Both the position numbers and the translations under genes were made by a program. Shown here piece after piece: positions 1 to 6,110 of a DNA stretch of 6,419 bases (its first letter is position 1; each line of letters opens with the position of its first letter). The notes under the pieces are model-generated. The model was not told the DNA's origin and did no database searches. It worked only from the letters and a program-made list of their open reading frames with translations. Source of the DNA: Pseudomonadota bacterium (GTDB lineage Bacteria; Desulfobacterota; Syntrophobacteria; Syntrophobacterales; Syntrophobacteraceae); the NCBI GenBank assembly GCA_023442755.1, contig JAEZXS010000251.1, forward strand, positions 1 to 6,419. The letters run 5' to 3'.

Positions 1-1
1 C

Positions 2-400
2 GTCGGAAACCGTCCTATAAACCTACAACTTATCGATCAGCCCGTTTATGTCGTGGGTGCCGAACAGGACCATATTTGTCCATGGACCGAGACTTTCAAG
101 ATCGGCAAATATGTCAAAGGTCCGGTCAGATTTGCGCTCTCGGATGAAGGGCATATCACCGGTATCGTGAATCCCCCCTCGACTCGATCGAAACGGAAGT
201 ACTGGTGTAACGATGTCACCGAACCCATCGAACCCAATGAATGGCTTTCCCTTCAACACGAACAGCAAGGCTCCTGGTGGGTTGACTGGGTGAAGTGGCT
301 GTCTGAACGCTCTGATTCCAGGCGCGAGCCTCCTCCAATGGGGAGCCCGAACTATCCCCCCCTTGAAAAGGCTCCGGGAAGCTATGTGCTCGAACAATAG
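2..400 (+). CDS. phaC: Class I-type poly(3-hydroxyalkanoate) synthase, C-terminal fragment (5' end outside window)
   Basis: This is the last 132 codons of a PHA synthase, which polymerises (R)-3-hydroxyacyl-CoA into PHA at the granule surface with release of CoA. The frame is open from the window edge, so the start and the nucleophile cysteine lie upstream. Visible family marks are VVGAEQDHICPW, with the catalytic Asp at residue 23 of the visible part, and DEGHITGIVNPP, with the catalytic His at residue 51. The Asp-His spacing of 28 equals D480-H508 of the Cupriavidus enzyme (known from the family). The C-terminal GSWWVDW segment is also typical of class I enzymes. The gene ends with TAG, 32 bp before the phasin-like gene, so the two are probably co-transcribed. 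A GTG at 53 could be mistaken for a start, but it encodes an internal Val. The identity is secure; class I rather than a close relative is judged from the C-terminus only. Confidence 0.93.
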   Translation, partial: VGNRPINLQLIDQPVYVVGAEQDHICPWTETFKIGKYVKGPVRFALSDEGHITGIVNPPSTRSKRKYWCNDVTEPIEPNEWLSLQHEQQGSWWVDWVKWLSERSDSRREPPPMGSPNYPPLEKAPGSYVLEQ

Positions 401-432
401 ACAAAAACCGCTAAGCATGGAGGTCAGCTAAC

Positions 433-735
433 ATGGACAAAGGAATGACGATGGCAAAGCAGATGCTCGACTTGCAGAGAGTGACTTTCGACAGCATGAT
501 CAACGGCATGCTCATGTTCTGGGACCAGACGGAAAGAATGGTCGGTCCGTTCCTCGATCAGGCGGCATGGATGCCCGATGAGGGCAAGAAAGCCGTCAGG
601 GACTGGCTGGATACCAACAGAAGGGGTTGCGAAAGCTTTAAAAACGCAGTCGATACCGGGTACAGCAACCTCGAAAAGTTCTTCGGCGGTACAGTTCAGC
701 AGCAACAGGAGCCGCCGCGCGCACAGCCTGCATAG
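433..735 (+). CDS. Small phasin-like (PHA granule-associated) protein
   Basis: A 100-residue, mostly helical protein lying just after phaC. Phasins are amphipathic proteins that coat PHA granules and control their size and number. The sequence shows a Met-rich helical N-terminal half (about residues 3-45) with LQRVTFDSMINGM and WDQTERMVGPFLDQ. A WMPDEGKKAVRDWLD segment (46-60) follows, then a third helix ending at EKFF (81-84), and a Gln/Pro-rich disordered tail. The Q-T-E-x-M ... W-x-P-x-E-G-K pattern matches short phasin family proteins I recall from Desulfobacterota PHA clusters. There is no signal peptide or membrane span. The start is supported by GGAGG at 419-423, 9 nt before the ATG. 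The gene sits 32 bp after phaC and 142 bp before the SDR, so an operon is likely. The coding call is strong; the phasin role is inferred from context and the pattern. Confidence 0.85.
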   Translation: MDKGMTMAKQMLDLQRVTFDSMINGMLMFWDQTERMVGPFLDQAAWMPDEGKKAVRDWLDTNRRGCESFKNAVDTGYSNLEKFFGGTVQQQQEPPRAQPA

Positions 736-877
736 CGCTGCGCAGGCCGTTCAGATTCACCGCCCCTTGTATGAAAGTGATCGGGCGGAATCCAGCTTCG
801 GCTACCCTTGCAACTTGAATGGGCCATCTCCAGATGGGGGTGGATTGGTTTGCCATGGGAAAGGAGACTCTTAAGGC

Positions 878-1672
878 ATGTTGGAAATCGAGAACTCAGT
901 GGCTGTCATTACCGGCGGTGGCGGAGGCATTGGACTTGCGCTCGCGAAGTATTGGGTCCGGAACCAGGGGAAAGTCGTTCTTGCCGATGCTTCTTCAGCG
1001 CTTTTATCCTCGGCGGAAGCGGAACTGAAGGAAATGAGCGGTGATGTCCGCACAATCGTCTGCGACGTGACCTCCGAGGAAGATTGCGGAAAGCTTGCGG
1101 ACTTCGCTATTGCGGAATATGGCCGGATCAACCTGGTTGCGCCGTTTGCGGGGATCATCAAGGACTCTCTCCTTGTAGCCCGGGACAAAAACTCCGGCAA
1201 AGTGACCGGAAAGATGTCTTTGAATAACTTCCAGTCCGTGATCAACATCAATTTGACCGGGGTGTTCTTAACGGTAAGAGAGTGCGCCGAACGCATGATA
1301 AACAACGAGTGCAAAGGGCTCATCTGCCTTATCTCCTCCACCGGATCACTAGGTACGGCCGGCCAGATCAACTATTCGTCTTCCAAGGCGGCCATGTCCG
1401 TCATGCCCAAGGTCATCACGGCAGAATTCTTCCGCCGGGGCATCGCCGATAAGATCCGGTGCGTTGCCGTGGCTCCCGGATATGTCGGTACCCCTATGGT
1501 GCGTAAGATGAGCCCCAAAGTGCTCGATACCATCGTCGAACAGGTCCCTATCGGACGTCTCGTAGAACCCGATGAGGTGGCCGCACTCGTCGGAGAGCTC
1601 TATCGCAACGAAGCATTGGCCGGGGACGTCTTTTATATCCACGGAGGATTGCGGCTCGGGTCGAAAGGCTAG
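878..1672 (+). CDS. Short-chain dehydrogenase/reductase, probable 3-hydroxyacyl-CoA dehydrogenase / acetoacetyl-CoA reductase type
   Basis: A 264-residue classical SDR, full length for the family. The Rossmann glycine motif is TGGGGGIG (12-19). Asp37 at the end of strand beta-2 (LADA) predicts a preference for NAD(H) rather than NADP(H). The active site comprises Asn125 (NINLTG), Ser153, Tyr166 and Lys170 (YSSSK). PGYVGTP (200-206) and the C-terminal GGLRL follow. The overall pattern (VPIGRLVEPDEVAALV, then a GD-V-IHGG ending) resembles FabG/PhaB and the type II 3-hydroxyacyl-CoA dehydrogenases such as HSD17B10. The usual NNAG motif after beta-4 reads PFAG (89-92), which is unusual. A stop codon in frame at 872-874 makes ATG 878 the first possible start, and AAGGAG at 861-866 precedes it by 11 nt. 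Its place between the phasin-like gene and a second phaC-like gene suggests that it makes or oxidises 3-hydroxyacyl-CoA for PHA turnover. The substrate is inferred, and FabG-like or alcohol dehydrogenase roles cannot be excluded. Confidence 0.9.
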   Translation: MLEIENSVAVITGGGGGIGLALAKYWVRNQGKVVLADASSALLSSAEAELKEMSGDVRTIVCDVTSEEDCGKLADFAIAEYGRINLVAPFAGIIKDSLLVARDKNSGKVTGKMSLNNFQSVININLTGVFLTVRECAERMINNECKGLICLISSTGSLGTAGQINYSSSKAAMSVMPKVITAEFFRRGIADKIRCVAVAPGYVGTPMVRKMSPKVLDTIVEQVPIGRLVEPDEVAALVGELYRNEALAGDVFYIHGGLRLGSKG

Positions 1673-1733
1673 GAGAGACTTTCGCGAATGACTCCCTCGT
1701 AGTCTAATCGGATGGATTCCCGAAATCGGGAGT
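1671..1733 (+). promoter_or_regulatory. Leader between the SDR and phaC-like genes: orphan ribosome site, four-codon ORF and competing hairpins
   Basis: Right at the SDR stop codon is AGGAGAG (1671-1677), 10 nt before an ATG (1688) that opens only four codons before TAG. Next is a small hairpin, TCCCG (1718-1722) pairing with CGGGA (1727-1731). ACTCCC (1691-1696) is also complementary to GGGAGT (1728-1733), so the two pairings exclude one another. The true start at 1782 has a weak ribosome site. This could be a translational control leader, but the stems are short and may be chance. What is seen is the pairing; the regulatory role is speculative. Confidence 0.22.
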
Positions 1734-1781
1734 TACATGCGGGGGCATTGGCGGAAGTGCCTGTATTGAACGGATGGGAAA

Positions 1782-3440
1782 ATGCTGAGTCTTTTCAATG
1801 CGTCCTTCGAAATGCTCCGAGCGGCTTCTACCTGGGTGGACAGGGCTTCCCGGACGGCCCCCGCCGTAGCGGAAGCTGCCATTATCCAGTCGATGGCGCT
1901 GCAACTCTACTGGAAAGGCATCTGCAAATACAACGACAGCTTCTTGAGGCCATCGTCAAATGCCCTGAGTGCCTTCATTGCGGCAGAATCCCAAAAGATG
2001 CCCGGCAGGACGCCGGCCGAGAATCTCCATGACTACAGCAACCTCGCAGGCTCTAACGTCAGGCTGACCACCATAGGTGCGGCCAAAGCCCTGATGTCCA
2101 TGAGCGCCATGTCCTACAAGAACATGGGCGATAGTTTCGTCGCCTGGACGAGCACCCTGGCAGGAGACGAACAAAACGGCCTGCTGGAATTGGCCCGGGC
2201 ACAGGAACGCCTTCTCAGGGTCACGATCGAGGAATACCCGAAAGCCATAGCCGAAATCAAAACGGAGTACGGATTCCATTTCGACGACGGCGGCTATCGG
2301 ATAGAGGCCGAAACTGATAGATTCCGTCTCTACCGCGTGCTTCCGCGATTGCCCGGCATCGCTGCGGATGATGACCGAAAACCCGTTCTTATCATCCCGC
2401 CGTATGTGCAGGGAGCCAATATTCTCGCGTTCCTCCCCGGGGAGCAGAGAAGCTATGTTCATTGTTTTGCGAACCAGGGTATCCCTACCTACATCCGGAT
2501 CGTGAAAAATATCGAGGAAGAGCCCGCCGTCCAGGTCATGACGAGAGAGGATGATGTTCTCGATACAAGGAAGTTCTGCCGGGAAATAGTCGCGAGGCAC
2601 AAACGCAAGCTTACGCTGAACGGATACTGCCAGGGCGGTTATTGCGCCCTGGTCGCAATCCTTTCAGGTGAACTCGATGAGCTTGTCGACGCCTTGATCA
2701 CCTGTGCAACTCCCATCGACGGCAGCCGCAGCAAATCCCTGGTGCAATATATAAAGGGCCTGCCGGAACGATTCAGAGACATTCGGTATTCCTTGAAGAC
2801 CCTTCCTACCGGGAACAAAGTAGTGGACGGCCGTATTCTTGGGTGGGTTTACAAGTTGAGGAAGATGGACGTAGAATCACCGTTTCCGGCCTTTCACCGC
2901 GACCTGGCCCTCTTTGCCGCGCAGCACGGACCGAGGATTCGAATCAACAAGACTGCCGCGGCCGTCAATCATTGGCTGACCTACGATCAGACTGACATTC
3001 CACTCGATATAACCAAAATGAGCTATGACTCCTACACCATTCCGATCGACAGGGATGGCTATCTCCCGGTCAGACTCTTCGGACGCAGCATGAACATCAG
3101 GCGCATCGAGGAAAGGAAAATCCCCTGGCTCATGTGCATCGCCGACCAGGATGATATGGTGGACAGAGAGGCTTCCCTTGCAGCACTCGATTATCTCGAT
3201 GCCGAGGTATGCGTTTTTCCCAAGGGACATGTATCCCTGGCGACTTCCTGGTCCATTCCTACATCGGAATGCTCCCTGCACCTGCGGTTCCGGTTGCCGG
3301 GCAAGCCTTCGGAATCGGACGACCAAATATCGCGCGGGCCGGTTTGCTTCCATCTCGACCTTGAGAGCATCCCAATGGCCAAACCCGCAGCCAAAGCACG
3401 AAGGACGAAAAAACAGCGCTCCGCCGTCCAATCCGGTTAG
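1782..3440 (+). CDS. Divergent PhaC-like alpha/beta-hydrolase (putative second PHA synthase) with a basic C-terminal tail
   Basis: A 552-residue protein. Residues 1-165 are mostly helical, like the N-terminal domain of PHA synthases. The alpha/beta-hydrolase core starts near LIIPPYVQGANIL (203-215). The nucleophile elbow GYCQGG (281-286) puts Cys283 where PhaC enzymes carry their acyl-accepting cysteine. The likely triad partners are Asp457 (ADQDDMVD) and His483 (KGHVSLATSW). It lacks the Asp-His-Ile-x-Pro-Trp and GHIxGxxNPP motifs of the first synthase, so it belongs to a separate PhaC-like group. It has RGPVCFHLDLES near the C-terminus (518-529), followed by a Lys/Arg/Ala tail (533-546). 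A TGA in frame at 1767-1769 makes ATG 1782 the first start. Its ribosome site (GATGGGA, very close) is poor, and ATG 1812 is an alternative. The gene lies 109 bp after the SDR and ends before a strong terminator. It may be a synthase, depolymerase or thioesterase; I favour synthase-like. Confidence 0.87.
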   Translation: MLSLFNASFEMLRAASTWVDRASRTAPAVAEAAIIQSMALQLYWKGICKYNDSFLRPSSNALSAFIAAESQKMPGRTPAENLHDYSNLAGSNVRLTTIGAAKALMSMSAMSYKNMGDSFVAWTSTLAGDEQNGLLELARAQERLLRVTIEEYPKAIAEIKTEYGFHFDDGGYRIEAETDRFRLYRVLPRLPGIAADDDRKPVLIIPPYVQGANILAFLPGEQRSYVHCFANQGIPTYIRIVKNIEEEPAVQVMTREDDVLDTRKFCREIVARHKRKLTLNGYCQGGYCALVAILSGELDELVDALITCATPIDGSRSKSLVQYIKGLPERFRDIRYSLKTLPTGNKVVDGRILGWVYKLRKMDVESPFPAFHRDLALFAAQHGPRIRINKTAAAVNHWLTYDQTDIPLDITKMSYDSYTIPIDRDGYLPVRLFGRSMNIRRIEERKIPWLMCIADQDDMVDREASLAALDYLDAEVCVFPKGHVSLATSWSIPTSECSLHLRFRLPGKPSESDDQISRGPVCFHLDLESIPMAKPAAKARRTKKQRSAVQSG

Positions 3441-3531
3441 TGACTCGTCAACCAAGTTCGATGCCTACGGTCCGTTTGAGGGAGCGTCCTTCAGCCGCGA
3501 TCAGGCAATCGAAGACATCGAGCCAGTCAAT

Positions 3532-3572
3532 AAAAAATCCCCGCAGCTCTTATCGGCATGCGGGGGTTTTTT
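3532..3572. terminator. Two-way Rho-independent terminator between convergent operons
   Basis: CCCCGCA (3539-3545) pairs with TGCGGGG (3559-3565) across a 13-nt loop. The stem is flanked by A6 (3532-3537) and T6 (3567-3572), so each strand gives a GC stem followed by a U-run. It sits about 90 bp after the phaC-like stop and just past the stop of the minus-strand gene ending at 3589, and can end both transcripts. Confidence 0.9.
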
Positions 3573-3588
3573 CCGAACCTTGCCGGCA

Positions 3589-4110
3589 TCAGATCCGACC
3601 GGCTCCCAGCCTGTTCATAAGAACCTCGAGCTTTTCTTTCAGCTCTTTAATTTCTTTTGTCACTTCATCGACGTTCCCGTTCTTTGGGGAATCATTCCGA
3701 GAGCGCCAGTTGTCCAGCATCTGATTTCCCGCAAGGCACATGTCGTTGCATGCATCAACCGTCCTGTGCAGCAACTGAATGTACCGGGGCGACTTGAGAA
3801 TCTCAGTATATGATGCGGGGGTGGTTTGCGGCATGGGAAAACAGGATGCTATCTCGTTCAACCTCTCTGAAAAAACTGTAAAGGAGTTCATGAACTCTCG
3901 CGCTTTTTCCATGCAGGTGCGGGTATGCGGATCGGCACTGAAGCAGGCCGGCAGGAAAGCTTCCATCACAGGCGCCGCCATCTGCGTGAGGGCCATCGGC
4001 TTGAAATAGTTTTCCTGCGATTGCTGCCCTGACATCATCGATTTCAGCCATGCCTCCAGAAGTGGTCTGCTCCAGAGTTCGGACATCGAGTTTATGAGCG
4101 CTTCAAACAT
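3589..4110 (-). CDS. Helical protein with C-terminal coiled coil, possibly phasin- or PhaE-like; function unproven
   Basis: A 173-residue protein (177 if the ATG at 4122 is used) without signal peptide or membrane span. It is Met-rich and predicted helical: an N-terminal MFEALINSMSELW helix, a middle part with FMNSFTVFSERLNEIASCF, and a segment around YTEILKSPRYIQLLHRTVDACNDMCLAGNQMLDNW. A charged linker leads to a C-terminal heptad-like coiled coil (VTKEIKELKEKLEVLMNRL, about residues 149-167). This design recalls PhaE, the class III synthase partner, and phasins, but I see no diagnostic motif and the first synthase is class I-like. ATG 4110 is preferred because GGGAG (minus strand, 4116-4120) lies 5 nt ahead, whereas 4122 has no ribosome site. 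It lies 34 bp downstream of the Cys-rich gene, so the two likely form an operon convergent with the PHA genes. The coding call is strong and the role is inferred from context. Confidence 0.82.
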   Translation of the reverse strand: MFEALINSMSELWSRPLLEAWLKSMMSGQQSQENYFKPMALTQMAAPVMEAFLPACFSADPHTRTCMEKAREFMNSFTVFSERLNEIASCFPMPQTTPASYTEILKSPRYIQLLHRTVDACNDMCLAGNQMLDNWRSRNDSPKNGNVDEVTKEIKELKEKLEVLMNRLGAGRI

Positions 4111-4115
4111 CTTCA

Positions 4116-4120
4116 CTCCC
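4116..4120 (-). promoter_or_regulatory. Ribosome binding site deciding the start of the coiled-coil protein
   Basis: On the minus strand GGGAG lies 5 nt before the ATG at 4110. The upstream in-frame ATG (4122) has only AT-rich sequence ahead of it, so the shorter protein is favoured. Confidence 0.6.
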
Positions 4121-4144
4121 ATTTCTAAACCGGGCGGGTGCCGA

Positions 4145-4519
4145 TTAGTGCTCGCCTCCCAGCTTCACCAATGCCCAGTCAGGCACATCCTCCCTGCCGA
4201 TATAACTGCTCCTGGCCCAATAATGATCCGGCTCGCTCAGCTGAATGAATTTCACCCCTTCCCTATGAAGCAGGGCAAAGTATGTCATCGTGATCCCGTC
4301 AAGCGTCTGATCGCGTCCAAGCTCTACAAGCTTTCCGACTTTAGGACGCAGGCAGCGAACCGATTCACATGGTGTAAGGCATTCGCTTACCTTGTCGCAG
4401 TTTTTGCACGCCCCCAGGACTTCCAGCACCTGTAAGTCGAAAACCTCATGATCCGGGTTATTCAGCTCCCATCCGCAAATTTTGCTTTCCTCGCTTTCCA
4501 TTGCCACTATCCTTTCCAC
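4145..4519 (-). CDS. Cysteine-rich small protein of unknown function
   Basis: A 124-residue protein that I do not recognise. It is soluble-looking, with no signal peptide or membrane span. It carries Cys15 and a tight cluster at residues 38, 41, 47, 51 and 56 (C-x2-C-x5-C-x3-C-x4-C), which could hold zinc or an iron-sulfur cluster. After the cluster comes a moderately hydrophobic stretch, LDGITMTYFALLHREGVKFIQL (about 73-94), which reads like beta strands, then an aromatic and acidic end (DHYWARSSYIGREDVPDW). The GTG start is favoured by GGAGG (minus strand, 4529-4533), 9 nt upstream. An in-frame ATG at 4501, preceded by AAAGGA, would give 118 residues. It heads a two-gene minus-strand operon with the coiled-coil protein and is divergent from the transporter gene. 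It might be a redox or metal-binding regulator of the cluster, but nothing proves it. Confidence 0.78.
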   Translation of the reverse strand: MERIVAMESEESKICGWELNNPDHEVFDLQVLEVLGACKNCDKVSECLTPCESVRCLRPKVGKLVELGRDQTLDGITMTYFALLHREGVKFIQLSEPDHYWARSSYIGREDVPDWALVKLGGEH

Positions 4520-4528
4520 TCCGATCTA

Positions 4529-4533
4529 CCTCC
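4529..4533 (-). promoter_or_regulatory. Ribosome binding site supporting a GTG start for the Cys-rich protein
   Basis: GGAGG on the minus strand lies 9 nt before the GTG at 4519. It is the best ribosome site near this gene and favours GTG over the internal ATG at 4501. Confidence 0.5.
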
Positions 4534-4560
4534 GGAATTTTGCGGGGATAGCCTCGCACT

Positions 4561-4589
4561 TTGATACGAGCACCCGGGACTGTTCTAAC
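4561..4589 (+). promoter_or_regulatory. Possible sigma-70-type promoter in the divergent intergenic region
   Basis: TTGATA (4561-4566; five of six to the -35 consensus) is followed, 17 nt later, by TCTAAC (4584-4589; four of six to the -10). It would read toward the transporter gene with a leader of about 180 nt. This is weak evidence by eye; chance matches are common. Confidence 0.25.
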
Positions 4590-4690
4590 ATCTCTCAGAA
4601 AGGAGCGCCCGTACGCACCTCTCCCCCGACAGTCATGTCTGCTCGCAATTCAAGATAAGTGATATCGACGAGAGGGAAAATAAACCAAAC

Positions 4691-4717
4691 ACTGTATCCT
4701 GTTATGCGGTATACAGT
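4691..4717. promoter_or_regulatory. Spaced inverted repeat, possible operator
   Basis: ACTGTAT (4691-4697) and ATACAGT (4711-4717) form perfect 7-bp arms with 13 bp between them. The arm centres are 20 bp apart, about two helical turns, which suits a dimeric repressor binding one DNA face. It lies 55 bp before the transporter start and within the region shared with the minus-strand operon. The right arm overlaps TATACA, which looks like a -10 box for the plus strand, though no good -35 is seen. The regulator is unknown, and no regulator gene is in the window. Confidence 0.35.
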
Positions 4718-4772
4718 ACTTTACGACCGACTTTGGCTCCGGCGCGACTTCCGCTCCTAATGAAAACTGACT

Positions 4773-6005
4773 ATGACAAACAAAAAATCCGTGGTTTCCT
4801 GGGTCCTGTATGATTTCGGCATGGCATGGTTTTCCATGGTCGTGCTGACCGCATATTTCATTTTGTACTTCAAAAACGTCATCGCCGGTGGGGAGAAGGG
4901 ATACGGGGACTTTTTATGGGGTGCGGCGGTCTCCACGGCGATGGCGGCTTCCGTGCTCCTCTCCCCCGTCCTCGGCGCAGTGGCAGATGCCACGTCGAAA
5001 AAGAAAAGTTTCTTCCTTCTTTCGGCAGGGATTTCCATTCTGAGCACTATGCTGCTCTATTTCACCGGTCCCGGCCAGATTGCCCCGGCAATGATCCTGG
5101 TGATCACCGGATATGCGGGTTATACGATCGCCATGACCTTCTATAATGCGTTCCTCCCGGAAATCGCAGAACCCTCACAGGTGGAAAAGCTCTCCGGTAT
5201 TGGATGGGGAATCGGCTACATTGGAGGTCTTGCGGCTTTGATATGCATGGCCTTCCTGGTCCCAAGCGTCGAGGCCGGAAAACATATCGTTCTGCTCGCG
5301 GGCATTGTCTATGGCGCTTTCGCCGTCCCAGCCTTCCTCTTTCTGCAGGATACGGCGCCCCATCCTTCCGGCGTCGGCAACCGCTCCATGAAGGAAGGAA
5401 TCCTCCGGCTCATCCAAACATTCAGGGAGATCCGGTCCTATCGCGCTATTTTCACTTTCCTGATCGCATACTTTTTCATAAGCGACGCCATTTCGACAGT
5501 TGTAGTCTTCTTCTCCTCATACACTGTGGACACGCTGCATTTCACGGTCGGTCAGAATATCGCTCTTCTTATGCTCATCCAACTCTCCGCGGCCGCAGGG
5601 GCAATGGCATCGGGCATTCTTTCCAGGAAATTCGGCATAATCAGGACCATCATCATCACGATTCTTATCTGGATCGCGGCCCTTCTTGGAATTATTGCCT
5701 TTTCCAGCATCGCAGCCTTCTACGCACTCTCGGTTTGTGCAGGCGTCGTGCTCGGAGCCACCCAGGCAGCAGCGCGCAGCTTCATGGCAGTGGAAACCCC
5801 ACCCGGCAAGCACGCCGAATTCTTCGGATTCATGACATTCAGCACCAAGGTGGCGGCAATTTTCGGCCCTCTGCTCTATGGGATAATTTCCACGCGCACC
5901 AATAACGCGAGACTTTCCGTTCTCTCGCTCGAAGTGCTCTTCATTGTCGGCCTGCTCATCATGCTCCAGGTCCCGCGCGCACAGAGCACGGCCAAACGCG
6001 CATAG
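4773..6005 (+). CDS. MFS transporter of the UMF1 (Atg22-like) family
   Basis: A 410-residue inner-membrane protein with about twelve hydrophobic spans, roughly 16-35, 47-70, 79-97, 104-125, 142-163, 170-191, 225-249, 262-284, 290-310, 313-334, 352-373 and 384-400. Family marks are WVLYDF at the N-terminus (10-15), the loop GAVADATSKKK after span 2 (68-78; the MFS motif A position), YNAFLPEIA (124-132), SGIGWGIGYIGG (141-152) and GATQAAARSF (328-337) followed by P-x-x-x-x-AEFFGF. UMF1 members are prokaryotic relatives of yeast vacuolar Atg22, and their substrates are mostly unknown. A stop in frame at 4761-4763 makes ATG 4773 the first start; no clear ribosome site precedes it. It has its own transcription unit, with a possible operator upstream and a strong terminator downstream. 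The family call is firm, but the substrate cannot be told. Confidence 0.92.
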   Translation: MTNKKSVVSWVLYDFGMAWFSMVVLTAYFILYFKNVIAGGEKGYGDFLWGAAVSTAMAASVLLSPVLGAVADATSKKKSFFLLSAGISILSTMLLYFTGPGQIAPAMILVITGYAGYTIAMTFYNAFLPEIAEPSQVEKLSGIGWGIGYIGGLAALICMAFLVPSVEAGKHIVLLAGIVYGAFAVPAFLFLQDTAPHPSGVGNRSMKEGILRLIQTFREIRSYRAIFTFLIAYFFISDAISTVVVFFSSYTVDTLHFTVGQNIALLMLIQLSAAAGAMASGILSRKFGIIRTIIITILIWIAALLGIIAFSSIAAFYALSVCAGVVLGATQAAARSFMAVETPPGKHAEFFGFMTFSTKVAAIFGPLLYGIISTRTNNARLSVLSLEVLFIVGLLIMLQVPRAQSTAKRA

Positions 6006-6050
6006 CCCCCCGGACACTCTTTTATGGGAGAGGGAATTGCGAGCTAAGAA

Positions 6051-6089
6051 TAAAAGAGCCAGGATACTCTTCCTTGCCTGGCTCTTTTA
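6051..6089. terminator. Two-way Rho-independent terminator after the transporter gene
   Basis: TAAAAGAGCCAGG (6051-6063) pairs perfectly over 13 bp with CCTGGCTCTTTTA (6077-6089), loop of 13 nt. The A and T runs at the stem base serve as U-tracts in either direction. It lies 46 bp after the transporter stop and just past the stop of the minus-strand gene ending at 6111, so it probably ends both. Confidence 0.88.
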
Positions 6090-6110
6090 CGGAATAGAAA
6101 GAGAGCAGTC

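Noticed and set aside
824..837. Small hairpin CCATC-TCCA-GATGG ahead of the SDR gene
   Set aside because: Five base pairs only, no U-run, and no overlap with the ribosome site; likely chance.
1712..2032. Plus-strand open frame of 106 codons overlapping the phaC-like start
   Set aside because: Out of frame with a clear PhaC-like protein, Cys/Gly/Arg-rich shadow composition, no ribosome site.
1956..2600. Long minus-strand open frame (214 codons) inside the phaC-like gene
   Set aside because: It is the antisense of conserved PhaC core sequence and has no family features.
3240..3378. Possible compensated frameshift between SLHLRF and RGPVCF in the phaC-like protein
   Set aside because: The segment seems about ten residues longer than I remember from related proteins, but the frame is continuous and I cannot align homologues here.
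4635..4658. Seven-codon ORF in the divergent intergenic region, with AAAGGAG at 4599-4605
   Set aside because: The ribosome site is about 30 nt from the ATG, too far to serve it.
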